From the NCBI GenBank assembly GCA_018907035.1, contig JACCIC010000029.1:1568501-1632500 (forward strand): a stretch of 64,000 bases of DNA. Direction: 5' to 3'. This document shows positions 1-10,599 of this stretch, one piece after another (the first letter of the stretch is position 1; every line of letters starts with the position of its first letter). The notes beneath the pieces were generated by a model. It was not told where the DNA came from, ran no database searches, and saw only the letters and a list, made by a program, of their open reading frames with translations. The DNA is from Sycobia sp. Sy_11. Lineage: Eukaryota; Arthropoda; Insecta; Hymenoptera; Epichrysomallidae. Position numbers and translations under genes: made by a program.

Positions 1-770
1 CCGCGAGCGAACATCGCATTTTTGAGTAAAATCCCGTGTCGTGTTCTGCTTTTGCGTGATTTGAGTGTACACAAATTCTTGTATTTTTACGGAATCGCGT
101 GTCGCGTGCTTTAGTGTGTAAGCGTTGATAAGAATTTAAGTTGTGTGGTTTGTTTGGTGCGCACCCTGCTCATAAGCACACCCGTGGACAAAGCGAAGAG
201 GCTTTGTTGAGAGACGCCCCCGAGCGTATCTCTGAGAGACCTCCCGAGCGGCTGCAGAGCCGAGGCTGCCGTCGGCGTTGCCCAAGACGTTGGGATCACG
301 ACGCTGTCTAGGAGGGAATGCGGAGGTACTCTCCCACTTGAGCCCTCACCTCTTGTTCTGAGCGCCGGCGTAAAAATCTTGTACATTATTATAAAGGTAA
401 GAGAGCTCTCGCAATAAAATAGGTGACCTTTTGTTCTTCATTTATATTAATTATTTACCGTGGTAATTTCGCCTGTATGTCGGTTCATTGTCATATTTTG
501 TAATATTTGAGGCTTTTTCCTCCACTCACTGAGTGGAGGTTTTTTATGCCATTTTCTTTGCCTTTTTTATTCATTAAACTTTCCAAAATAAAATTAAAAT
601 TAGTTTCTGTTTATTTATTGCACCAGAACACACATCATCCTTTTATTACTATTATTATTATTATTATTATTATTATCATTATTATCATTATTAGTTATAA
701 ATTCGATCATTACTGTCATTGCCATTCTTGTTAGTTTGATCTAAGTAGAACTTCACGAAACAAAAAGTAT
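1..770 (+). mobile_element. LTR-like fragment with terminal hairpin (BEL/Pao-type?)
   Basis: No gene is visible. At 519-539 there is a near-perfect palindrome (CCTCCACTCA, one base, TGAGTGGAGG) embedded as GGCTTTTT-hairpin-TTTTTTATGCC. The same arrangement with a different stem-loop sequence occurs inside both LTRs of the BEL/Pao element at 38597-38616 and 45127-45146. By that likeness this is probably the 3' part of a related LTR that begins outside the window. The rest of the segment does not align with those LTRs by eye, so the family call is weak. An ATT-type microsatellite lies at about 641-690. Confidence 0.35.
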
Positions 771-2487
771 TGTGTTCAGATACATGATTACTAAATTTAA
801 GAAATTCAGGTTTTCCATTTTAATTTTGATCAGGTTGTTTGAAAGAAACGTTTTCTAGAAAATGAAAATGCTTATTTTTAGATTATGTTGAGCTAAATTT
901 AAGTAATTAGAACACTATAATTAAATAAATATTTACTTGACTAAATTTTTGTTCTTAAAAAAATCTATTCTCTTGGTTTAAGAAAATCATGTTTTTCCTG
1001 AATGTAAGTTAATATTTCGATCGCCTTCAAATTTTGAATACGTATTCTATACGGTCAGGATTAAATGATAGGATATTTTTTCCTGCAAATTTAACAAAAA
1101 AAAAAAAAATAAGAAAATGATGACAACATTTGTTGCATGTATATCGGTAAACTGCCTGCTAGGCCTCGTACAACGTGCGTGCAGATGGACAGGTAATAAA
1201 CAGTGAGAGCAGGTGAGAAAAAGAAACGAAACAATATAGAGGACACTCGCGGGTACATGCAGGTACATGATATGGCAACACCCACCAACATCGTGTAATC
1301 TATGTTAATCCCCTTGGATTTTTCTTTTCTCCCGTCCCCCTCTCGCTCTCACATTCGCGTTTTCTCTCTCTCTCTCTCTCTCTCTTTCTTTCTCTGTCTT
1401 CTCCATACAAGGTAGTTATGTGTCACATATGATTATATAGGATTCTGATATGATACTTCAAAAATATAAAAAGCAATCAAATAAGTTTTGGAAAAGTTTA
1501 CAATCTATAATAACAGCTTTTTCGAGATCTATTGCATTCATAAACATAAATCAATTGCTGACAATAGCCATGAATATTGTCTCAATTTTAAGTTAATTTT
1601 TTTAAAGCGTACATATATTTTGTTGCAACTTATTTATTTTAGTTCAATAGAGAAACATTATAAAATTAAATCAAATATACATTTTTTTAGTTCCAAGTAA
1701 AACGTATGTCATAGAAATAAGTCTATACTGAAAAAAAATTTTATAGATTTAAATAAAGGGTTGATTTGTATACCATTAATTAACCATTTATTCAAAATAA
1801 GTAATTTATACATTTAAAATACTGAATGCTTAGTTAAGTACAGTAAATATTTTTTTGATATATGAGAACTGAGAATTTAAACAAAATATAACATTCAACT
1901 GTAGTATTTTAACTTATTAGACCGTCGTTTTCGTAATCTTCAACGATGTAAACGTACACTATATATTATATTGCAATAAATACTTACTATATTTACATGT
2001 TTTTCCATCATTTTTATTGTAATATATATATTATATGTAATATATTTGTATTATACGAAACGCAATAGTAGTGAATGTTCAACGCACACAATCTGCCGTT
2101 CGAGCTTTAGGCATCCCGATCAGAATGTTAATTAGGGTTATTATTAGGACTTAATCCTAATAAATAGAGAGTGTTTAACTGTTTAATAAGGCAGTTTCAT
2201 GTACTCTTCAGCACTAAAAATCTTAATTTTAAAAATTACTTCAACAACTAAAACATACTTTAAATTTATTTTATACAAAAGTATAGAATAAGGCAAGTAT
2301 GGTGTATTAGAAATTCTAATCATTTAAAAATATTTGTAACGTAACAAAGACTTTTGCTCTTTAAATAAACTTAACTATTCATTTCACATACAGGGTGGTT
2401 TCGAAATTGCAGAATATTCGTTCCTATTAAGGCTGTATATTTTTGTTTTAATAGAATTCCAATGAATGTTTGTTGGATTGCAATAAA

Positions 2488-2930
2488 ATTAATAAATATT
2501 TTTTATTGGTCTTACAGTCCAATCAATTTCAACCAAAAATAAAATAAAATAAAAATAAAAATAAAAATAAAATAAAAATAAAAACTAAAAAATAAAAAAT
2601 AAAAATAACAATAAAAAATAAAAAATAAGAAATACAAATAATAAATAATAAAAATAAAAAATAAAAATTAAAAATAAAAATTAAATTAAAAATTAAATTA
2701 AAATGATAATGACAGTCAGACTGTCCTTGTTTATATTCACCCCCGTAGACTAATCTGAAAATAAAATATTAGCTGAAAAAATTCTTTGTTAGTAAAGTGC
2801 AGTCTGACTGTCCCCAACACCCTTACCTAATTGAAGACTTGTCCAACGTTTCGAGCTCGCTACGGCTCCTCATCAGGGACTAATCTAAACCTTATATTCT
2901 AATCTATATATACTCATCCCCACCACCAAA
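2488..2930 (-). repeat. PLE 1 terminal repeat (downstream of the RT gene)
   Basis: Begins with TTATTGGTCTTACAGTCC, continues through an A-rich AAAAATA-type tract (about 2530-2700) and a unique part containing ACAGTCAGACTGTCC, and ends at the CCCCACCACCA block. It is the reverse complement of 4481-4920. It carries the hammerhead-like motif at 2841-2880 in the same sense as the RT gene. Confidence 0.85.
2841..2880 (-). ncRNA. Hammerhead-ribozyme-like motif (PLE small hammerhead class)
   Basis: On the minus strand the order is GTCC, then CTGATGAG (2869-2876), then a short helix GAGC/GCTC, then GAAAC (GAAA at 2849-2852), then GTT, then GGAC (2841-2844). GTCC/GGAC would be stem I, CUGAUGA and GAA the conserved core, and AC/GU a minimal stem III with no loop. 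One extra G sits between CUGAUGA and stem II. Hammerhead variants with almost no stem III that act as RNA dimers are known from Penelope-like elements, and this fits that class. Cleavage would fall after GUU. Activity is inferred from sequence only. Confidence 0.65.
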
Positions 2931-2981
2931 TTTCGTAAATTAAATATAAATTCCCCCTCTACACAAATTGTCCAAAACCAA

Positions 2982-4480
2982 TCAATTTAATAAGGAATGA
3001 TAAACACTGTCCAATCTACCAGACTCTAACATTAAATTCACATTATTTCGATTCTTGGAAATGTGAATACTTTCAAGACTCTCCCGTTTATACTTATTAT
3101 TAATACCATATTCCAAAATATCCACATTCACAAAATCAAAAGAATGTAAAAACTTTAAACAATGCTCTTTTAAACCAGAAGTAATATGTGAGCTACGTAA
3201 ACTATATTTATGCTCATAAATTCTCTTTTTTAAATATCTACCTGTTTGTCCAATATAGTATTTATCACAATCCATGCAATTAATCTTGTAAACAACTCCT
3301 GATTTTAAGCATAAATCATCCTTATCTTTGCAATTATTAAACAATCTACTTAAATTATTGCGATTTTTAAAGAAAATTTGAATGTTATATTTCCGAAAAT
3401 TTCTTTTTATTCTTTCAGATAATCCTCGAACATATGGTAAGACAATAATTTTGCCTCCGTTAAAATCAATTCCTGCACTATGTCTATTTTCGGTATTATA
3501 AATTTCAAACAATCTCTCAGCAATCAATCTATTAATAAATTGAATTGGATAGCCATTATTAATAAAAGTCTCTCTTACTATCTGTAAATTATTTTGTCTA
3601 AAATCTTTATGTGACAATTTAATTGCTCTGTCAATGACACCCCTCAATGCCCCAATTTTGTTTCCGAATTGGTGGTGTGAATTAAAATCTAAAAACCTAC
3701 CTGACCAAGTAGGCTTTCTGTACCAATTAAGTTTTACCTTATTATTACTACATCTAATCACATTAACGTCCAAAAAACTTAACTGACTATTTACTTCAAC
3801 CTCCCTTGTAAATTTAATTCTGTCATGTACAGAATTGAAAACATCCACCATTTCATCCACAAAAACTTCTGGAACAATTGTAAAGATATCATCAACATAT
3901 CTCTTAAATATCATTGGTTCAAAAAGCAATTTTGACAAGGCTATACTTTCCAACTTTTCCATAACTAAATTAGCTATAACCGGTGACAAAGGCGACCCCA
4001 TTGGACATCCGTATTTTTGTTCATAAAATTTATTATCAAATGAAAAAATTGTGTTATTAAAAACCAAATTAATTGCTTTAATAAATTCATTCATTGTCAA
4101 TTTTGTATGCAAATTAATTTCATTCCACTTTTCCTGTATAATATCATTTAACAACTCTAAAGGTACATTTGTAAACAAAGATACTACATCCAATGAAATC
4201 ATCTTGTAGTTTTTCGGAATAACAATATCTTTCATTTCATTGTAAAAACACCAACTATCCTTAATGTAAGAACTAGTTCTTCCAACTATCTTAACCAATA
4301 TATTAGACAAAAATCTAGCAATATTATAAGTTGGGAAACCTATGGAAGATATTATTATTCTAAATGTCAGATTTTCTTTATGAATCTTGGGAAGCCCATA
4401 ACATTTTGCCACAGTTCCATTTTCACATTTTAAATACTTATATGTAGTATCATTTATATATTCATTTCTTTTCCAATTAT
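2982..4480 (-). pseudogene. PLE reverse transcriptase with GIY-YIG endonuclease, 5'-truncated
   Basis: The protein copies element RNA into DNA and nicks the target. The frame is open for about 476 codons from the first ATG (4412) and stays open upstream to about 4480, where it meets the terminal repeat, so the N-terminal part of the RT is missing. Counting from 4412, visible motifs are the PLE signature LPKIHK (residues 7-12), MISLDVVSLF with the first catalytic Asp (about 75), GCPMGSPLSP (135-144) and the YVDD box (172-175). Residues about 373-450 form the GIY-YIG domain: VVYKINCMDCDKYYIGQTGR, basic helix, and a later Glu in KRESLESIHI. A CxxC pair precedes the YIG, as in Neptune/Penelope-type elements. 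No internal stop is seen. It is classed as a pseudogene only because of the truncation. Confidence 0.85.
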
Positions 4481-4954
4481 TGGTGGTGGGGATGAGTATA
4501 TATAGATTAGAATATAAGGTTTAGATTAGTCCCTGATGAGGAGCCGTAGCGAGCTCGAAACGTTGGACAAGTCTTCAATTAGGTAAGGGTGTTGGGGACA
4601 GTCAGACTACACTTTACTAACAAAGAATTTTTTCAGCTAATATTTTATTTTCAGATTAGTCTACGGGGGTGAATATAAACAAGGACAGTCTGACTGTCAT
4701 TATCATTTTAATTTAATTTTAATTTAATTTTTATTTTTAATTTTTATTTTTTATTTTTATTATTTATTATTTGTATTTCTTATTTTTTATTTTTTATTGT
4801 TATTTTTATTTTTTATTTTTTAGTTTTTATTTTTATTTTATTTTTATTTTTATTTTTATTTTATTTTATTTTTGGTTGAAATTGATTGGACTGTAAGACC
4901 AATAAAAAATATTTATTAATTTGTATATGGGCAGTCGACAGAAGTACAATTCAA
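4481..4954 (+). repeat. PLE 1 terminal repeat (upstream of the RT gene, inverted)
   Basis: Reverse complement of the 2488-2930 repeat, with only a few mismatches visible (for example in the CAGTCAGACTACAC segment near 4600). The T-rich tract at about 4715-4870 mirrors the A-rich tract of the other arm. It directly abuts the truncated RT frame. The last about 34 bases (4921-4954) are absent from the other arm. Confidence 0.85.
4529..4568 (+). ncRNA. Hammerhead-ribozyme-like motif, second PLE 1 copy
   Basis: Identical core to the 2841-2880 motif but on the plus strand: GTCC (4529-4532), CTGATGAG (4533-4540), helix GAGC (4541-4544)/GCTC (4553-4556), GAAA (4557-4560), CGTT, GGAC (4565-4568). Because the terminal repeats are inverted, this copy is antisense to the RT gene. 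Confidence 0.65.
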
Positions 4955-5381
4955 TTGGATTGCAATAAATATACTTTTATGAAATTGACTCGTTTGCATT
5001 CGGAATTGTTTTCAGTGTATAGCGCAACACAAATTATGTTATTAGATAAGTAATATTATGTTTATATAAAGTTGTAGTCTTATTGTACAGTTTATAAATT
5101 CCACTAAAAAACATATTTCTTATTCTATACAGTTTTCTGTACCAAGAGTTCCCAAAAAAATATATTCAAACTAACGGAGGATATAGAATAGTCAATGAGA
5201 ATATTACGGTGAAGTGCATTGTTGTTAATAAAAAACGTGTAAAGAAAAAATATATAGATTAAAAAATATGTATTTTGATGAGATTTTGAACTTTTAGTTA
5301 CATCATTTAATGGAATTCTTTGTATTTTACAAGATAAGTTAGAAAAACAATATTTTCACTGGGTATTAATTTGATTTATTA

Positions 5382-6502
5382 TCAGGTATGTGAATAAGTC
5401 TTTCCCGTTTTTTTTCAAATTTTGAGCCTTTATTGTGAGAAAATGGTTACAAATGAATTATTGAAAGTATTGGCCATCGCTAGCTACAACTTTTTCCCAT
5501 CTTTCTGGCAACATACGAAAGACTTCCCATTTGAGCGTTTCTAAGTATGTTTTCACCGGCGGTGCAACATGTGGGCGAGCATTGTCATGTTGCAAAATAA
5601 CTTTGTCGTGCCTGTCGGAGTATTGTGGCCGTTTTTCTCGCAGTGCGCGGCTCAAACGCATCAATTGTCGTCGATAGACCTCGCCTGTGATCCTTTCATT
5701 CGGTTTCAGAAGCTCATAGTAAACCACACCTAGCTGGTCCCACCATATACAGAGCATGAGCTTGGCGCCATGAATATTTGGCTTGGCCGTCGATGATGAT
5801 GCATGGCCGGGTAGTCCCCATGATTTTCTTCGCTTCGGATTATCGTAACGTATCCACTTTTCATCGCCAGTCACGATACGATGCAGAAAACCCTTTCTTT
5901 TATGTCGCTGAAGCAGCTGTTCGCAAGTGAAAAAACGCCGTTCGACGTCTCTCAGCTTCAGTTTGTACGGCACCCAATTTCCTTGCTTTTGGATCATTCC
6001 CATGGCTTTCAAACGCTTGGAAATGGTTGTTCGGTCAACTCCCAATGCTTCAGCAAGTTCTTCTTGCGTTTGACAAGAATCTTCATCAAGCAAAATCGCC
6101 AATTCTCGATCTTCAAAGATTTGCGGCCGCCCGGAACGCTCCTTGTCTTCCACGTCGAAATCACCGCTTTTGAAGCGTCGAAACCATCCGCGAACACTTG
6201 AATCATCGACACAACCTTCTCCATAAGCCTCCTAAAGCAATCGATGCGTCTCGGCAACAGATTTCTTCAAATTGAACCAATAAAGTGAAACTTCCCGCAA
6301 ATGACGTCGACTCGGCTCAAATTTCGATATTTTCACGATATCAAAAATTTATGATGCGAAAAAATTTTAACTAATGTGTTAGTATGGAATTGTTGACATA
6401 TGAATAAGCTTTTATTATGACATATGTAACCATTGAATACTCGCACAGTATTGGTGGCGCCATCTCTTACAAAAAACGGGAAAGACTTATTCACACTCCT
6501 AA
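5382..6502 (-). mobile_element. mariner element, internally deleted
   Basis: Terminal inverted repeats match over about 28 bp with the core TGTGAATAAGTCTTTCCCGT at 5389 and its complement ending at 6495. They are bounded by TA dinucleotides (5380-5381 and 6503-6504), the usual mariner target duplication. The element is about 1.1 kb, a little under the usual 1.3 kb, in keeping with the deletion in its transposase. Confidence 0.9.
5458..6290 (-). pseudogene. mariner transposase pseudogene
   Basis: Cut-and-paste transposase of the mariner family with a D,D34D-type catalytic core. Reading from 6153 down, the HTH segments RSGRPQIFEDREL and EALGVDRTTISKRLKAMGM, the WVPYKL linker, the first Asp in VTGDEKWIRYDNPKRRKSW and the second in LQHDNARPH are visible. 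The frame then jumps from KWEVFR to MLPERWEKVV. An in-frame deletion has removed the segment that normally carries the third catalytic Asp (PDLAPSDYHLF-type motif), so the product would be inactive. Upstream, the N-terminal frame (ETHRLL, stop, EAYGEG, SSVRGWFRRFKSGDF) contains a TAG at about 6230. Two independent lesions make it a clear pseudogene. Confidence 0.9.
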
Positions 6503-6687
6503 TATAAAATTGAAATTATCACCAATTTTTACTACCATGTATCATATATAATCAGGTTGGTAGCTCTTATCATATTTGGTAGCTCTTTGCTATAAGAGAT
6601 TTTCTCAGCTTTGATGTTTGCCACTTTTCCTGAAAGCTGCTGTAGGTTTCAAAACTTCAAGCTGCTTGCTAGCTGCTGCGAGACTAT

Positions 6688-6701
6688 ATATATATATATA
6701 T

Positions 6702-6777
<76 letters not shown>

Positions 6778-6780
6778 TTA
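6688..6780. repeat. TA-rich microsatellite
   Basis: About 90 bp of TA repeats with occasional G substitutions. The open frames across it are artefacts of the repeat. Confidence 0.95.
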
Positions 6781-6869
6781 TACATGTAGCAATAACATTT
6801 CTTTTTGGTCAGTATAAGCTACTCATCTTTTATTGCACCCACCGCTGCTAGCCTATTGTCTTGACAAGC

Positions 6870-7070
6870 TTTTCCTCTGCACGCGCCGAAAATAGTCGTC
6901 TCCCCCCTGGATCGCACCATCGCACGAGCTCGAAATACAACATCTGGAATATCGCACGAAACGGCCAGTACCTCGCTTTGGCCGCCAGAGGCCCTCGTTT
7001 TCAGTCGAAAATTTTTACTGCTGTCTGGCCCATAAGCGTCGGCGATCTCCCCTTATTATCTCTGCTTTTA
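6870..7070 (+). repeat. Short dispersed repeat, copy 1
   Basis: Shares CATCTGGAATATCGCACGAA and the tail GGCGATCTCC-C-TTATTATCTCTG with 29625-29760, and the tail also with 29835-29862 and, inverted, 47374-47410. It overlaps the 3' end of the LINE at 7080-10330. I do not recognise the family. Confidence 0.6.
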
Positions 7071-7079
7071 GATTGTACG

Positions 7080-9090
7080 GCTTTCAAATGGCAGCCGATT
7101 TTAAGATGTTCGTCGAAGTAGATTCCAAGATATGTCAGGCTTTCTAATCTCTTCACGTTGAAGTTGCCGCTCTTGATCAAGGGAGGGCTCAGGGGTGAAG
7201 GTAGCCTCTCAAGATTAACATTCCACACTTTTGAGAGGCCAGCCTCATTTTATTGAGGCGACACCAGGATTCCACTTCTTCAACTATGTTCTACCTTTTC
7301 AATAACTCGGTCCTATCCTTTCGATCTCTCTACACAAGTCTCTCTCTACAAGGAACACGATGTCGTCGAAATAAGCTATGATCTCACACCCTAGTCTTTA
7401 GAGCTGCCAAAGAAGAGGATTAAGGACAAGGTTCCACAGAGTTGGGCCCAGTACGGGTCCTTGCGGGCATCCCTTACTGATCCCAAGTTGTACTTCCTCA
7501 AAGCCATCTCGTATGATGACTCGACGGCCCTTCAGGTAATCTCTTATCAGTTTATAGAGACCCCTGGGACATGTTATGCTTTTCAATACTATTAATACTG
7601 CGGGCTACCAGACATTGTCAAAAGTTCCCCGTCATGTCCAGGAAAATTGCTACAACATATTTTCTACCCGACTCACTCACATACCTACGCAACTGAACTA
7701 TATCGTCCTCAGTGGATCGTCCTCTCCTAAAACCATATTGTCTTGGAGATAATTGTGTTTCTATGATCCTATTTAGTCTGTTCAGTATTAGAGCTTCAAG
7801 GGCTTTACCAAGTATTATCAATAGGCAAATGGGCCTGTAGGACGCGGGGTCCTCAGGCTCGTCTTCACCCTTTTGGATTATAACGACTTGACCGACCTTC
7901 CACAAACCTCAAGCACGAGTTGTATATGTTGATCAGGTCCTGTCTGATGGTCGGCAGTGCTGTTTGAATGATGGCCAAGTCAAAGCTGTCTAGGCCCAGG
8001 ACCTTACCCAGCTTTATCTTGGCCAAAACCTGATCCAACTCAGTGAGATTAAATTCCACCTCGTCTTCCCTGGGCAGAAGGATGTTGGTCAATACCTCAT
8101 CATTTTGCCCTTGCGTTTCATCCTCTATATTGTATGTAGTGAATAGGCTGTTAGTACTGCCGTAGCTGTACTCACCCAGTCCGTCGTATAGGTGTCTTGA
8201 TCCAGGCGGACGTTGCATGCAACTTCCTTGATTGACAGTTTACCTACTTAGGTTCGGTAAACTATACCCCAAGGGTTCTGATTACCCTTCATTGTGACAA
8301 AGTCTTGCCTTTTAGTCTGTTTAGTATGTCTGAATCTACGGATATACTCTTTCCTTGCCGCTTTGTATTCTTTCTTGAGGTTTTTTTTCGCTTTCTGTGT
8401 GCAGTATCGCTTTAGCTTCTGTCATTGTCTTGCAACAGTCTTCCTTGCAGGTGTATCTACTCCATTCAAGTGGAACGTGATCGTTCTATGATCACTTGAG
8501 ATCCAGTCCTCTCTGACGGCCCATCCTATGGTGAGTGTCTCATGATTCATCCACTTGTCCTTCTCCAACTTCGTTGGAGACGGTAGTGATACTGCCAGGC
8601 ACATTGGCGATCCTGAGATTCGACTGTGCTATAAAATTTTCAAATTCCTCTCCTTTGCTGTCAGTGCGATCAGATCCCCACAGGGGGGACCATGCATTGG
8701 AATCGACACCAATTAGCACCAACCTCCCCCGAAGTGCGTGCGACACCTTATTGAGCTGCATAAGGTGCATTCCTATTTCGTAGCTCAGCTGGAAGTATCC
8801 ACTGACTACATACATCCACAAACTGCGCATCCTTACCTCCGCCACCGTAAAGTGTAAGTTTGTGAATTATTGCCACTCAGGGGATATACCCTTCCACATA
8901 TACCATTCTCAGGCGCAGTCCGAATCCCTCTATTCGGCCACTGCGCTGGTATGGCTCCTGTAGAAGCAGGATGTCTACTGAAGGACATTTTTTGTCCACT
9001 GAGCCATGGATGCTTACTCTTTTGGCCTTTTTGTAGTTCACAGATTTTGGTGCTGAACCTTTTTCGCACATTCTTTACTGCCATGTCCGT
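7080..9090 (-). pseudogene. LINE ORF2 remnant: endonuclease and reverse transcriptase
   Basis: Reconstructed from several frames. Endonuclease pieces are SVDILLLQEPYQ (about 8977-8942), LIGVDSNAWSPLWGSD (about 8720-8670) and the terminal WISSDHRTITF (about 8500-8470). RT pieces are ASYRPICLL (about 7840), RQYGFRRGRST (about 7740-7710) and GISKGCPQGPVLGPTLWN (about 7490-7430), followed by thumb-like LTYLGIYFDEHL (about 7130-7095). The metal-binding YxDD box falls in the damaged stretch between 7398 and 7228; the plus-strand GTCGTCGAAATAAGC (7361-7375) reads as an A-Y-F-D-D-type remnant on the minus strand. Multiple frameshifts; not functional. Confidence 0.8.
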
Positions 9091-9099
9091 CTAGACTAC

Positions 9100-10290
9100 A
9101 CTGGGAGCAGCATTGTTATGATTTGCAGTATTTTGCTATGTGCCCATACCCTTGACACTTGTAGCATCTTGTAACGCGGAGGTAGTCATGTATCCTGCAG
9201 AAGATCCACTCAACGTAGATATCTTGCGTTCTAACAGTTTACCCCTGATTTCAGGGGTTATCTCCACCATCCAATTTTTAATTTGCCTTTAATTTGCTTT
9301 TAATTTCTCGAACTCCACTTTCATTGCGGTTTCCACAAGTAGTCCCAGCCTTATTTAAACCTTCGCCTGCCTTGGTTTAAAACTCTTGTGCAAGACTTCC
9401 TTAGCCTTTCCAGTGGAGAAGATTTTCTCCAAATCTCTTGGCTTCAGAAAGACCACCTTTGCTGGTGACTTTATTGTGGCTTATGCAACCTGCGCTTTCG
9501 GAGCGAATAACGTATGTTTTGTCTATATCTCTGCAGTTTTCGTTACCAAAAATGCGTAGGTCTACGGTCCCTTGACTTACTTTATGTTTGCGGCATGCTC
9601 CTGCAGCATTTTGGATCTGGCCTCCACACGAGCACATCTGATGGGCATCTCAGAGATGATCACCATTAACTCCCTGAAGCTTTCCAGCCACTCCTTCCTC
9701 ATTTCAGGATCCTCTGTTGTTTTGAAGACCTCTTTTATAGTTTCGAAAAGGTCCACAGCTTAGGCTAGGACCTCCAGACAGTTCCTGGTAGTGTTACCAC
9801 TTGTCTCTTGCGTGGGTAGGGCTGCATTGCCGTGTATCTCTGCAGTTTTTTCCACCTTTGTATCTTTGCTGAGCTCGATATCTTGCTGCCCTGTGCAACT
9901 GTTCTTCATTATCGGCCCTGAGGAAAGGCTGACTGACTTATCAGCAGTCGATTCCCGACGTTTACCTACCGTTTAAGTGGTTGCTTTTGTCTCACTAACT
10001 TTAGTGAGCTTAATCTGCGGTGTCTTTTTGTTTCCTAATTTATTTTTAGGTTGCTTCTTCTCTGTAGTCTTAGTCCTGTTGGGCTTCCTAGACTCCCTAT
10101 TCGACCTATCTTTCTCCTTTTCCTCTTCTACTTTCTTTTTATTTGTATTGTTTTTCTTCATTTTGTCGTACGTCCACCTACTGAAGTCGTTTTGTAGCGT
10201 CCCGTTCAGTAGACAAAGATTTATTAGAAGGGCCAATATAAAAATATCTCTAGCAATTGTAGGGGCTCCCATCTTCGACTTCGGAACCAT
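9100..10290 (-). pseudogene. LINE ORF1 (Gag-like) remnant with CCHC knuckle
   Basis: The 5' part (about 10290-9973) is lysine-rich, with KMKKNNTNKKKVEEEKEK and a run of basic residues typical of RNA-binding ORF1 proteins. Near the 3' end, at about 9165-9113, the minus strand encodes CYKCQGYGHIAKYC, a CCHC zinc knuckle. The frames between are broken. Segment 10335-10565 has a 76-codon frame of unknown meaning and may be the 5' leader. Confidence 0.7.
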
Positions 10291-10599
10291 GCATCCCCTA
10301 TCGCAACTGTCTCCGACTTAGGATTAGGGGGTTTTTATAGAGTAATTCCTTCTCTTGGCCGGGCTATAAAGCCAAGCCCCCGGCCCATTAAAACAAAACG
10401 TTCCAATGATTCGACTGTCGGTGGTAGCTGAACGACTTGTAACGGGTTCGCGGCAATTAGGAAGTAAGTGCCAATTTCCCACTTCGCACTTCCAGCATCG
10501 GTAACTCCCGGGTACACCAAGCCCGTTAGGCCAAAAGCTCGTTTGCTCCTATCCTGAGAGGCCATTGCTGTATTTTAGCCGCATCTCCCATACATCCTC

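Larger units (their letters stand above)
2488..4954 (-). mobile_element. Penelope-like retroelement 1 (PLE) with inverted terminal repeats
   Basis: A 2.47 kb element coding on the minus strand. It is flanked by 15-bp direct repeats, TTGGATTGCAATAAA, at 2473-2487 and 4955-4969, read as the target-site duplication; copy B of the host repeat (about 22140-22200) preserves the empty site with a single copy. The ends are long near-identical inverted repeats (about 2488-2930 and 4481-4920), with about 34 extra bases at the right end that include GGGCAGTCGAC. The same end sequence is present on PLE 2 at about 39870-39890, so it belongs to the element. The reverse transcriptase is 5'-truncated, so this copy is probably not autonomous. 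Confidence 0.9.
755..5160 (+). repeat. Long interspersed repeat, copy A (split by a PLE)
   Basis: About 2 kb of AT-rich non-coding DNA that recurs inverted at about 21880-23850 (copy B) and in the same orientation at about 25640-27032 (copy C). Landmarks shared by all three are a CT/GA microsatellite (1363-1392 here), the segment around GCCTGCTAGGCCTCGTACAA (1156-1175), and a block near 2100-2215. The repeat is interrupted at 2488-4954 by a Penelope-like element. Downstream homology to copy B resumes at 4970 and runs to about 5160, with an indel of about 100 bp near 5090. I see no open frame of significance, so the class is unknown. Confidence 0.8.
7080..10330 (-). mobile_element. R1-clade-like non-LTR retrotransposon (LINE), decayed
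   Basis: A minus-strand element with ORF1 at about 10290-9100 and ORF2 at about 9090-7080. The order Gag-like zinc knuckle, apurinic-type endonuclease, then reverse transcriptase is that of R1-like LINEs. Many stops and frameshifts are present and the 3' end (RNase-like and C-terminal zinc region) is missing. The piece at 63460-64000 is the matching C-terminal region of another copy. Confidence 0.8.

Noticed and set aside
5881..6201. 106-codon plus-strand frame
   Set aside because: Antisense to the mariner transposase, which has recognisable motifs on the other strand.
10335..10565. 76-codon minus-strand frame next to the LINE ORF1
   Set aside because: No motif and no continuity with ORF1; probably part of the LINE leader.
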